Shown here: in pieces, positions 25,721 to 33,731 of the stretch | Layout of the letters: every line of letters begins with the position of its first letter | Numbering within the stretch: the stretch's first letter is position 1 | Source: an uncultured Sulfolobales archaeon | GTDB taxonomy: Archaea > Thermoproteota > Thermoprotei_A > Sulfolobales > NBVN01 | Direction of reading: 5' to 3' | Assembly (NCBI GenBank): GCA_938017505.1 | Contig: CALIKV010000031.1 | Location: 34,113-98,112, forward strand | Length of the DNA stretch: 64,000 nucleotides | Notes under the pieces: generated by a model | The model's input: only the letters and a program-made list of their open reading frames with translations | The model's database searches: none | Told to the model about the DNA's origin: nothing | Position numbers and translations under genes: made by a program

Positions 25721-26275
25721 TTACTCCTTCTCCCCCTTCCTTCTTAAGACCATCATATCCCCTAACGTCAGGTTCGTGTCGACCTTCCTGCCCGCCTTGC
25801 CGAGATCGGCGCTCGAGTCAGCCACGGGCTCAAGTAACTGAATCTTAAGAGCGTTCTCCAGTCTACGAGCTAACTCCAGTGAGGGCACGAGGCGTCCAGA
25901 CTCGATCCTCTTAATCACGTTCTCGCTCTCCTTGACGGCCTCCGCCAAGACCTTCTGAGTCCAGCCAAGCCTCTCTCTAGCCCTCCTAACCCTCTCACTA
26001 AAGTCAGGAACCACCTCGAACTCCTCAACAATCCTACTACCGCCCGTGCCGGCCTTCCCCAACGCCTGTCGAGCGGCAGGCGGTTTACCGGACTGGGCTC
26101 TCTGAGCCTGTTGAGCATGCTCCCTTAACTCAGTGCTGAGGGTCCTTTTAGAGGTCTTAACGAAGCATGATGGACATAGGACAAGCCTCGTCCCCTCAAC
26201 ATACACTATCTTGGCCTCCCTCCTTCTCACGGGCCTACCACACATCTCGCAGTAGGTCACGTCGCTACTCATCAA
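25721..26275 (-). CDS. mbf1: Multiprotein bridging factor 1 homologue
   Basis: 184 residues. The N-terminal zinc ribbon has CEMCGRPV and LCPSCF; a flexible Gln/Ala-rich linker follows; the HTH_3 domain at residues 105-160 reads RRARERLGWTQKVLAEAVKE with VIKRIESGRLVPSLELARRL. Archaeal MBF1 associates with ribosomes and differs from the eukaryotic coactivator in that zinc ribbon. It is coupled to hflX, another ribosome-linked protein, which fits. Confidence 0.94.
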   Translation of the reverse strand: MMSSDVTYCEMCGRPVRRREAKIVYVEGTRLVLCPSCFVKTSKRTLSTELREHAQQAQRAQSGKPPAARQALGKAGTGGSRIVEEFEVVPDFSERVRRARERLGWTQKVLAEAVKESENVIKRIESGRLVPSLELARRLENALKIQLLEPVADSSADLGKAGRKVDTNLTLGDMMVLRRKGEKE

Positions 26276-26321
26276 TCAACCCTGACATTTAACTGCTAAG
26301 CACTTTATTAAGCGTACTCAG

Positions 26322-27299
26322 TCACCTCAACCTCGTTAGGCAATGACTCTTGAACACGCACCCAGCACACCTCCCCTGAGAGCAGAACACCTTACTGTGG
26401 AGGTAGACCATTGTTTGAAACCAGCCGTTCAAAGCGCCTAACCTACGCCTTAGAGAAGCTTCAAGGCATTCATCGCTTCTAGGGCATACCTCACACGAGT
26501 ACCTCACACAGTACTCCTTCATCGGCTGTTTGTAGTTAGCGGTCAAGGCGTTAAGCATGCTGAACTTCCTGAGGAACTTAAGCAGGTTCACATCGATAGG
26601 CGCGTAGGAAGTCGCCAGCCTGACGAACAACATGTACGCGTAGAGGGACTTCGAACCGATTCCCCGGCACTGAAGAAGAATCCTCGAGCTCTCCGGGTCC
26701 TTAGTTAACGTGCTTCTGAACCTCGCATAACACCTGAGGATATCAGGTAACTCGAGGACTTGATAGCTGCTGCCCACACGCCTGGCCAAGTATTGCCTGT
26801 CAATCCACATCAACGCCTCGAGGGAGGGTAAGGTCTCAAACAGTTTCCTAGCCCATGGGACAGCGTTCTTATGGTAATCGGTGTTGCGCGAGAGAGTTAT
26901 TACCGACAACAACTCCACGTCATCAGCGGGTGAGACTGATATCCCAACATCACCGTAAAGCAACGTCAGGGAGTCGACCACCTCCCTAAGGTCCTCTGAC
27001 ACGTTGCGCGAGTACTTCTCCGCATCATACCAGGAACCGCTCAAGTAACCCGCGTACTCAATGCACTCGCTCGAATCGCTTGACGCGTATAATTTATTAT
27101 CGTCGAGCATCAGCGTTAAGTCCCTACAGTGCCCGTATTTCTTGATAGCTTTACGTTCATCCTTAGACACCGTGAAGAGCGGTAGCGTGAACGACGGGAG
27201 TAGGATTGTCGTGAGACCTGCTTCACGCAAGTCCCTGAAAGCCTTGACAAGCGATCTAACCATACGAGGCCTCTCTGTAGAGACTGGCTCGCAGATCAC
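26322..27299 (-). CDS. HhH-GPD DNA glycosylase with two Cys4 motifs
   Basis: 325 residues. The helix-hairpin-helix of endonuclease III-type glycosylases is visible as CRGIGSKSLYAYML with the Lys at the catalytic position, followed after 19 residues by APIDVNLLKFL, where the Asp matches the catalytic Asp. The C-terminus has CVRYSCEVCPRSDEC (264-278) and CSQGRCAGCVFKSHC (306-320): both are C-x4-C-x2-C-x5-C, against C-x6-C-x2-C-x5-C in endonuclease III. One or two Fe-S clusters are inferred. The N-terminal 130 residues are not familiar. Overlaps the M55 peptidase gene by four bases. Confidence 0.78.
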   Translation of the reverse strand: MICEPVSTERPRMVRSLVKAFRDLREAGLTTILLPSFTLPLFTVSKDERKAIKKYGHCRDLTLMLDDNKLYASSDSSECIEYAGYLSGSWYDAEKYSRNVSEDLREVVDSLTLLYGDVGISVSPADDVELLSVITLSRNTDYHKNAVPWARKLFETLPSLEALMWIDRQYLARRVGSSYQVLELPDILRCYARFRSTLTKDPESSRILLQCRGIGSKSLYAYMLFVRLATSYAPIDVNLLKFLRKFSMLNALTANYKQPMKEYCVRYSCEVCPRSDECLEASLRRRLGALNGWFQTMVYLHSKVFCSQGRCAGCVFKSHCLTRLR

Positions 27300-28150
27300 C
27301 TCTCGGTCAGCGATCTTAAGCCATGGGATGCCATAACAAGCAACTCCAGGATCCTATACGCCTCGAGAGGGTCTCGCGCTTCATATGCCACCGTTAAGCC
27401 GTCAACCCTCTTGATCAGCGGTAGGTACTCCGCTATATCCGCAAACCCGCTCTCGTGGAACGAGATCCTAACCTTGACAGGCGTCTCTACGTTAAGCGTC
27501 TTCACAGATCCTTCAGCATAGCTCCTCACAGCGTTCTTAACGCCTAACTCAACCTCCTGGAGAATCCTGCTTAAAGCCGGGCTAACCGAGGAGTACCTGC
27601 TGAGCGATCTCTTCATAGGCACGAACGTAACCCATGGTGTGTGCCTCGCGACCTCCTCCTCAAGCCTCTCATCCCCGGCCAGGAAGACTACCGGGATACC
27701 TAAGTAGCCCAGCACCGAGGCGTTGATTAGGAATTCGCTGAACCTAACCTCGTTGAACTCGACGGACTTGATAACAGTCCCGCTGTACGTGTGGTCGAAA
27801 GCGGCTCTAGGGGTCCCGTAACCTGCATGATACCCGATCATTAACGCTACATCGCTTCCTTCAGCTCCGGTGATCATCGACGTAGGTCTAGGATAGCCTC
27901 TGACAACGGTCACGTAGTCAGGCAGCTCCTCAACCTTAACGTTAACCATGTCCCCGTGACTGTCAGCAACGACGACCTCTGTGAAACCACTGCTCCTCAA
28001 CACGTCACAAACCTTGACGACTGTCTTGGTTGCTATAACCCTAGCTTCCTCCCACAAAGATCTACCTGGGGCTAGGTGAAGGCGACTCACGACGTGGGGC
28101 ATGCCCTCCACGTCGACGGAGATGAAAGCACGTCTACCCGGACTGATCAA
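27296..28150 (-). CDS. M55 family peptidase (D-aminopeptidase DppA-like)
   Basis: 284 residues. The metal-binding motifs of the family are seen in order: ISVDVEGMPHVV at the N-terminus, VVVADSHGDMVNV near residue 62, IGYHAGYGTPRAAFDHTYSG near residue 108, and LAGDERLEEEV near residue 158. DppA is a decameric zinc peptidase that cuts D-amino acid peptides in bacteria; the archaeal substrate is unknown. Next to a DNA glycosylase, with a four-base overlap, without an obvious functional link. Confidence 0.9.
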   Translation of the reverse strand: MISPGRRAFISVDVEGMPHVVSRLHLAPGRSLWEEARVIATKTVVKVCDVLRSSGFTEVVVADSHGDMVNVKVEELPDYVTVVRGYPRPTSMITGAEGSDVALMIGYHAGYGTPRAAFDHTYSGTVIKSVEFNEVRFSEFLINASVLGYLGIPVVFLAGDERLEEEVARHTPWVTFVPMKRSLSRYSSVSPALSRILQEVELGVKNAVRSYAEGSVKTLNVETPVKVRISFHESGFADIAEYLPLIKRVDGLTVAYEARDPLEAYRILELLVMASHGLRSLTER

Positions 28151-28477
28151 GAACGCTCACCAAAAAATCAGTTTCTAAGCCTTTAAAACTGTAAGAGCAT
28201 CACGATCTGTTCTGACCTGGCGTGACGAAGCTAATGCCAGGTCTTCCCCCTTTTCACGGAGGAGCTTTCGGGGCGACAAACGAAGTTCTCAACGTGTGTC
28301 GGGCGCAGTTCCCAACCAACGCTGGACAGAAACAGTTTCAAGACCCTAGGATTGTCAAGCGCCTTCTCCTCTCACGTACTACGTTTCCAAGCCTCTCGAG
28401 AGCCGTGTTGATCCTCAGCCCTTCAACGCCTACGGACGAAGATTTATTAGGTTTTGTTCTATGTTTTAGTGGTTTGG
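28151..28477 (+). other. Gap before tRNA-Val
   Basis: No gene is supported. The stretch at 28228-28262 (read on the minus strand as a CTCCTCC...GGGGG hairpin followed by GAAGACCTGG) resembles one at 40205-40232, suggesting related transposon-end debris. A TATA-like GATTTATTAGG at 28441-28451 lies about 27 bases before the expected start of the tRNA transcript. Confidence 0.4.
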
Positions 28478-28552
28478 GGGCCCGTCGTCTAGCCTGGTTA
28501 GGACGCCGCCCTGACACGGCGGAGGTCCGGGGTTCGAGTCCCCGCGGGCCCA
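28478..28552 (+). tRNA. tRNA-Val (GAC)
   Basis: Acceptor stem GGGCCCG/CGGGCCC, anticodon stem CCGCC/GGCGG with loop CTGACAC giving anticodon GAC, and a T arm with GTTCGAG. No intron. A73 is followed by a genomically encoded CCA at 28553-28555, unlike the tRNA-Gln gene of this window. A TATA element is about 27-35 bases upstream. Confidence 0.96.
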
Positions 28553-29191
28553 CCACCAACTAAACCCACGAGCCAGCCGGACTAGCTTTTGTCGCGAGAA
28601 CGCCTACAAGGTCTCGAGCCTAAGGTCAACGCCTTTAGGAGGGTGGGGCCTCAGTTAAGCTACCGATATATCAAAGTAAGTGCCGCCGCAGTGGTCTAGG
28701 TACTTCTAGTAAATGAAGTACCTCCTTTGAGTCGAGCCCCTCAATTAATTCCTTCTGCTCTGACTGCATGTTCTTAGAGAACCATGCCTGCGTCCAGCAA
28801 CGTAAGTCATTTAAACGGAGTTCTTTAAAACAGCCACAAACGTCTCCCAGAGACATCTTGACTAGCTTCACTCGTTCTATCGCTGGGGAATCCACTACTA
28901 CGTACTCGTCTACGAGGTCTTTAGCTAAAAGTACTGCGACTCAACCCAATCCTCCTCTTTGTGAGGAGTTGATGAAACGTCGTTCTCCCTGCCGGGGAAT
29001 CAGCGTGCTCGTAGAGGCCAGCATGGTACGCTAAGCCGGAAACGATGTTCCCCAGCAGGAACCCACTCCTCCTGTCTAAGACTCTTCCCACTAAAACTTG
29101 GCGACCGCTGCTGGGCCAGCACTTTCCACAGGTACTTCACTAGGAGTGCTCTTCTAATAAAAAGTTTCAAGAGTGTTCATGCATAGGCTAT
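28553..29191 (-). pseudogene. Unidentified decayed gene region
   Basis: No intact gene. On the minus strand, protein-like segments occur in different frames: one near 29000-29110 reads FLLGNIVSGLAYHAGLYEHA, and another from about 28930 to 28671 reads LLAKDLVDEYVVVDSPAIER and continues to LLEVPRPLRRHLL (its longest ATG-started part is 28671-28895). Together they look like one gene broken by a frameshift. I cannot name the family. Transcription would run toward the tRNA-Val gene. Confidence 0.35.
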
Positions 29192-29899
29192 TTATCGAAT
29201 CATTAGACTAATGAGGGGCGCGGTCAAGGCAATCACTACTCCGTACAGGATTAAATCCCTCGGTCTAAATAAAGAGACTTCGCCCTCAATCCTGAGAGGG
29301 TACAGGACGTAAGCCTCAACGATGTTCCTCGAGTTCATGACTGCCAAGAATGCCAGAGGAGTTACAAGGGAAGTCAGCCTCTTTCCCCCGTACTTCAGTT
29401 TTACAGCGACGAGTGCTTCGGAGAAGTGTATTAGGGTTAGTGGGAGGAGGATGCTTATCATCGATAGTATTAACGCTTGATTCCTGAAACCCAGCCTAAT
29501 CATGATTCCCCTCCACTCCTCCAGGCTTATCAACTGGAAGAACAGTGAGAACGCTAGGAAGAACGAGAATATCCTAACTGCTCCCATTATTATTTCGTCG
29601 TATTGGGGAGACGGGTATCCAAGCACTTTATTGATAGCGAATACCGCTGATCCAAGGACCATGAAGAACGCAATAACAGTTACGGCTCTCAAGGCCCTGT
29701 AAAATCCCTTGAGGTACGAGACTACGCCCAGCTCTATACATGCAATTGCAATGGGGTAGGCGTAGTATGGTATGCCTTCTAGCTTAGTGGAGGAGCAGAG
29801 TAGGAAGATGAGTGAGAGCGAGAATACTGCTTTACCTACAGTACTGTAGGCCTTGGACTTCTCATTGTATAGAAACATGTAGGCAAGCTCTCTAAGCAA
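29192..29899 (-). CDS. ecfT: ECF transporter T component
   Basis: Membrane coupling subunit of an energy-coupling factor importer. 235 residues with five or six hydrophobic helices and an ISLEEWRGIMIRLGF segment at the cytoplasmic side, the type of Ala/Arg helix by which T components grip the ATPases. Diverged from standard EcfT, as usual in crenarchaea. Downstream of the ATPase gene by six bases, hence one operon S-A-T. Confidence 0.8.
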   Translation of the reverse strand: MLRELAYMFLYNEKSKAYSTVGKAVFSLSLIFLLCSSTKLEGIPYYAYPIAIACIELGVVSYLKGFYRALRAVTVIAFFMVLGSAVFAINKVLGYPSPQYDEIIMGAVRIFSFFLAFSLFFQLISLEEWRGIMIRLGFRNQALILSMISILLPLTLIHFSEALVAVKLKYGGKRLTSLVTPLAFLAVMNSRNIVEAYVLYPLRIEGEVSLFRPRDLILYGVVIALTAPLISLMIR

Positions 29900-29905
29900 C
29901 AGCTA

Positions 29906-31327
29906 TCACCCGTAGAGTTCCTTGAGGAAGTCCTCGCTGAGGGAGAAGCTGGAGTGCTGCGGGGGTTCCAGCGGCTCAAGCCTTCCACCGGAGATCCTGT
30001 ATATCCTTGCTGTACCTGGAGTAAAGTAGGCTACGTCTGGATAGCTCACTGAAACCACCTTTGCTTTCTCTGAGCGCGAGAGTTCCTTGATCAACCTCCT
30101 CCTATCGAGGTAGGTCAGTCCTGAGAAAGGCTCATCCAATAAGACTAGTGAGACGTCTTTCACCAACTTAGATAACTCGAGCGCTGCCTTAACTTGCTGG
30201 CCGTGGGATATGTTGAACGGGGATTCACTTGGATCTACTCCAATCTCCTCCAGCTTCTTCAGTGCATTGCGCTCGCACTCCGATCCCCTGCTGTAGCTCC
30301 TGCATATCGTTTTAGCCTCTCCCTGAAGCGAGCTCTCAGTGAAGAACAGGGGGATGTTCTGTGGAATGTAGATTGCTCGGCCAAGCCTCTCAACTCTCCC
30401 CCTCTTCGGCTTTACGTATCCGGCGAGAATCCTTAGGAGCGTTGTCTTTCCCGAGCCGTTCTCCCCCAAGAGTAAGATGAAGTCACCCTCCCTTACTTCA
30501 AGCTCTACGCCATTCAGTACGTACTCTGAATCGAACGAGTGGTGGATGTCGACTGCCTTGAGGACGACTCTACTAGCAGGCTTTCCTCCACTTCCCTGTA
30601 GTGCGGCGTAGTCTCCCCGTCCAACCCCTTCTCTCAACTCAATCATTAGTCTGTCAGTTACGTCTGTGAGCCTCCCATCCCTCAGTAGGAGGATTCTATC
30701 AGCAATCCTAGTGATTGGGAGGAACCTGTGTTCAAAAACTATGAGCGTCTTGCCTGTGAGCTTGAGGCTTTCAACAAGCTTCACGAATTCGTTCACTCCT
30801 CTTTCATCAAGCCACATGAGGGGTTCATCGAAGAGTATTGTGCTTGGATTCGATATTAGGGATTTAGCGACTAAAGCTCTCCTAGCCTCGCCTCCCGATA
30901 GCTCGAAGAAGTACTTGTTAACTATATCGAAGATCCGCAGAGCTTCTACGTGCCTATTTACTGCTCGCTTCGCTACACTCTCATCCCTCCAGACGTTCAT
31001 TGCATGAGATAAGAGGTCGTCGAGCAGTATCGGCTCAGTAAAGTACAAGTAGGGGTTTTGTCCTACGAGCGAGTTTAAGCGACGGGCGACATCGAGGTCG
31101 ACGTTCGCGACATCAACTCCTCCAACCACAATTCTCCCCCTAAGCTCTCCCTCGTAGAGCTCCCACAGCCCGCTGATTACTCTAGCTAGAGTTGTCTTCC
31201 CACAGCCAGTACCCCCTATTACGAGGATTACCTCATTCTCGTAAAACCGTTGGTTGACTCCTTTGAGAACCCACTTCCCGCCTCCGTACTTGAACCACAC
31301 GTCCTCCAACTCTACAGTAACGCTCAT
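29906..31327 (-). CDS. ecfA: ECF transporter ATPase, two fused ABC domains
   Basis: About 473 residues with two complete ABC cassettes. The first has GGTGCGKTTLAR, the signature LSGGEARRALVAKSL and Walker B TILFDEP; the second has GENGSGKTTLLR, a signature NISHGQQVKAALEL (SHGQ, degenerate) and VLLDEPFSG. It replaces the separate EcfA and EcfA' subunits. The ATG at 31327 (MSVTVELEDVWFKYGGG) is preferred over a longer frame to 31360 because it starts just before the first strand. Part of the S-A-T operon. Confidence 0.9.
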   Translation of the reverse strand: MSVTVELEDVWFKYGGGKWVLKGVNQRFYENEVILVIGGTGCGKTTLARVISGLWELYEGELRGRIVVGGVDVANVDLDVARRLNSLVGQNPYLYFTEPILLDDLLSHAMNVWRDESVAKRAVNRHVEALRIFDIVNKYFFELSGGEARRALVAKSLISNPSTILFDEPLMWLDERGVNEFVKLVESLKLTGKTLIVFEHRFLPITRIADRILLLRDGRLTDVTDRLMIELREGVGRGDYAALQGSGGKPASRVVLKAVDIHHSFDSEYVLNGVELEVREGDFILLLGENGSGKTTLLRILAGYVKPKRGRVERLGRAIYIPQNIPLFFTESSLQGEAKTICRSYSRGSECERNALKKLEEIGVDPSESPFNISHGQQVKAALELSKLVKDVSLVLLDEPFSGLTYLDRRRLIKELSRSEKAKVVSVSYPDVAYFTPGTARIYRISGGRLEPLEPPQHSSFSLSEDFLKELYG

Positions 31328-31381
31328 GAGCTGTAGACACCTTGGAAAACCGCTGGGCATTGCAGTTATCGCTGTTCAGCG

Positions 31382-31954
31382 CTACTTAACTTCCGGTATG
31401 TAGCTTTTGACTGCTTTAAACGTGATGATGGCTAGAGCGCACACTATGAGCGCTATAGTGGAGTTGAAGACGAAGACGTGGGGCATTATTGCCAAAGTAT
31501 ACTTTAGCGCAGACTCATATGTCTTGAACCAGCCGGCCATAAGACCCCAGTAAGGCGTTATAAACAAGTTGAGCATCATCATTACTGCCGACCTGCAGAG
31601 AAGCGCTACTGCTACGGCAACCCAAAACCTCTTCACCGCCCTCCTAGCGAAAAGCGATAGAGGAGTAAACGTAGAGGCTTCAGCCACTACCTTCATAGCC
31701 ATTCCTATTGCATCAGATCCCAATGCTATAGGCACCAGGTAGTAGGCAGGCACAGCCATTAAAGCGTACCTTATAGACCCTAGTGCGAGCAGAGCCAGCG
31801 GCACTCCAGAAATATCGTATTTAAGGAATGGGGCGAGGGGATAGGGGATCTCGAAGAACCTAAGAACTACGGCAAGTGCGGTCAGAGAAGATACGTAGGC
31901 GAACCTCCTCAGGGATGAGAGCTCTATTGATTGCTTAGACACAGCACTCACCAA
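31382..31954 (-). CDS. ECF transporter S component, RibU-like
   Basis: Substrate-binding membrane subunit, 190 residues, about six helices. The motif FLKYDISGVPLALLALG is close to the FLKYDxSDxP stretch of riboflavin transporters (RibU), so riboflavin or a related compound is the best guess; biotin or others are not excluded. Start is TTG 31954 or GTG 31951 after a GGAGG site, with a TATA-like CCTTATAAGG at 31980-31989. No riboswitch is evident in the short leader. Confidence 0.78.
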   Translation of the reverse strand: MVSAVSKQSIELSSLRRFAYVSSLTALAVVLRFFEIPYPLAPFLKYDISGVPLALLALGSIRYALMAVPAYYLVPIALGSDAIGMAMKVVAEASTFTPLSLFARRAVKRFWVAVAVALLCRSAVMMMLNLFITPYWGLMAGWFKTYESALKYTLAIMPHVFVFNSTIALIVCALAIITFKAVKSYIPEVK

Positions 31955-32001
31955 CTCCTCCGGAAGGACTGAAGCCCTCCCTTATAAGGCTTATCTCGTA
32001 C

Positions 32002-32727
32002 GTGACCTCAAGCGGGAACATCGTTAAGGACAACTACATCGCCGGCGTCGATCTAGGCATTAGACTCGTGGGTAGATCCAATATTATTCAGGGGAACACA
32101 ATTAGCGGAGATCATGCCATAGAACTTTACGGAGATAGCAACAAAATAATTGGCAATCTCCTAATGGGCGGCAGAGGCGTACACGCCCTAAACGGGCGCG
32201 GGAATGAGATAGTGTATAACGCTATATACGTGACGGGTAAAGTAGGAATCTACATGTCCGAAGCGACATCCGATAACGTAATTTACGGCAACGCGTTCTA
32301 GCGCTGCTACAACTTTGAGGCAGCCGACCAGAGCGGGGGGAATTCGTGGTATATAGAAAATGCAACAACGCGTATGGGGAATTACGGGTCATCTCATAAA
32401 GGTCCTGACGCGAATAACGACGGAGTTGTAGACGTCCCATACCGTATAGCCACCACGACGGGCAAGGAGATCCTAGATAAATATCCGCTCGTGAATCCTC
32501 CCGAGATCCCCTGGTCATTGATATCAGGGCTTGAGGGCTCTACCACCAGCGGTCCGATGACTACCACGATGCAACCAACTGAGACCTCTCCGCCGTACAG
32601 TACGACGTATTCCACTCCCCCGTCGACCCAATCGCCCACTGAGTACAGCGCATACGTCGTCTTGGGGTTAGCTATCGTAGCGGTCGCGGCGCTCGCCGGC
32701 ATCTTCGGAAGAAGGATCCATCGCTAA
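32002..32727 (+). pseudogene. NosD-like beta-helix surface protein, broken
   Basis: The frame reads repeated right-handed beta-helix turns (SNIIQGNTISG, NKIIGNLLMGGRG, GNEIVYNAIYV, DNVIYGNAF), stops at a TAG (32299-32301), and continues in the same frame with CYNFEAADQSGGNSWYIE, the GPDANNDGVVDVPYRI motif, a Thr/Pro-rich stalk and a C-terminal membrane helix with GRRIHR. This end is typical of archaeal NosD/periplasmic copper-binding-repeat proteins. The N-terminus, including the signal peptide, is missing. One internal amber codon plus truncation indicates a pseudogene. Confidence 0.75.
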
Positions 32728-32918
32728 CTAGCCAGGCAGCTTTTCCCTTAGTAAATTCCAAGGGAGACTGTGCATAGCCACGATTATGTTTTCTGAACCA
32801 CAGGTTGCATAGAATGTGCTAGTTCCTGGCATGAGTGCCTGGACGTTTACTTAAAGCTCCATAACTACTTGTCATCACACATGAGAATTGATCCTTGAAC
32901 ACCAGCTATCGAAGATCT

Positions 32919-33254
32919 TCAAGCATTCTCGGGCTTTACTATCTTCACTTCCCTACACTCGATGATCGCTTTAGCTATCTTCTCTCTAGCGCTGTTCACA
33001 AGTCTCCAGACCGTAGACCTCGAAACGCCCATCACTTGCTCAGCCTCTCTAAATGACAGCTTCTCGACGTCTATGAGCTTTAAGGCCTCTATTTCGGCTA
33101 GGTCTAGGTATACGGGTTCTCTCCCACAGAGACGGGGTTCTGGTCTTAGCGCGTCGGCTTGAGGGATGCTACGTACTGCGACAGGCTTCGGATTTCTGCC
33201 AAACCTCCCGCGCCTTCGCCTACAGCAACACCCCTTCACAAACTTTTCCCGCAA
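32919..33254 (-). CDS. DUF134 (UPF0251) DNA-binding protein
   Basis: 111 residues. A basic N-terminus with CCCRRRRGRFGR and the DUF134 region EPVYLDLAEIEALKLIDVEKL leads into a sigma-like helix-turn-helix: SFREAEQVMGVSRSTVWRLV. Such proteins are predicted regulators, often next to Fe-Mo cofactor-biosynthesis-like or small Trp-rich proteins. It is divergent from the small Trp-rich gene at 33341; TATA-like GGTTTATAAAC (33283-33293, minus strand) serves it, and the two promoters overlap, suggesting autoregulation. Confidence 0.85.
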   Translation of the reverse strand: MREKFVKGCCCRRRRGRFGRNPKPVAVRSIPQADALRPEPRLCGREPVYLDLAEIEALKLIDVEKLSFREAEQVMGVSRSTVWRLVNSAREKIAKAIIECREVKIVKPENA

Positions 33255-33340
33255 AGCACAGCCTTAGTTTACTGTAACAGAAAAGTTTATAAACCTCCAT
33301 ACGCATATAATTTTGAAACAAGTCACAGAAGTGAGCGAGA

Positions 33341-33547
33341 ATGTGGGGACCATGGTGGAAGTATAGGCACTGGGCCGGAGCACGACGCTGGTGGTGCTGG
33401 TATCATGGAGCGCCGCCCTGGTGTTACCCTCTGAGCCCTGAAGAAGAGCTTAGGTTCCTAGAGTCGCTAAAGGAGGATCTGGAAGCCGAGCTAGACGAAG
33501 TGAAGAAGAGGATAGAAGAGCTTAGGAAAAAGCCCGGTGCTACGTAG
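33341..33547 (+). CDS. Small Trp-rich protein with coiled coil
   Basis: 68 residues in two parts: an N-terminal aromatic stretch [20 protein letters not shown] with 8 Trp, and a C-terminal charged helix [20 protein letters not shown] to RIEELRKK predicted as coiled coil. This is the DUF5320-like pattern of proteins found with DUF134 regulators. TATA box GCATATAAT at 33304-33312 gives a very short leader. Function unknown. Confidence 0.8.
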   Translation: MWGPWWKYRHWAGARRWWCWYHGAPPWCYPLSPEEELRFLESLKEDLEAELDEVKKRIEELRKKPGAT

Positions 33548-33731
33548 TTATTGAGAGCGGTTTTTATTGTAAAAACACTCTTTTTAGCCTGACCTCCCGA
33601 CGATCCCTCAAGCTTATAAGATGTTCGGCCTTCCGCTCGGAATTGCGTGTTTAAGGAATCTTTAAACACTTCAACGCCTAGAATCCGACGAACTTATTTT
33701 TAACCCGTAGAGGTCGTTATAGGCGATCGTC

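Noticed and set aside
28338..28559. Minus-strand frame containing VGPRGLEPRTSAVSGRRP
   Set aside because: This is the well-known false protein obtained by translating the antisense of a tRNA gene; it overlaps tRNA-Val.
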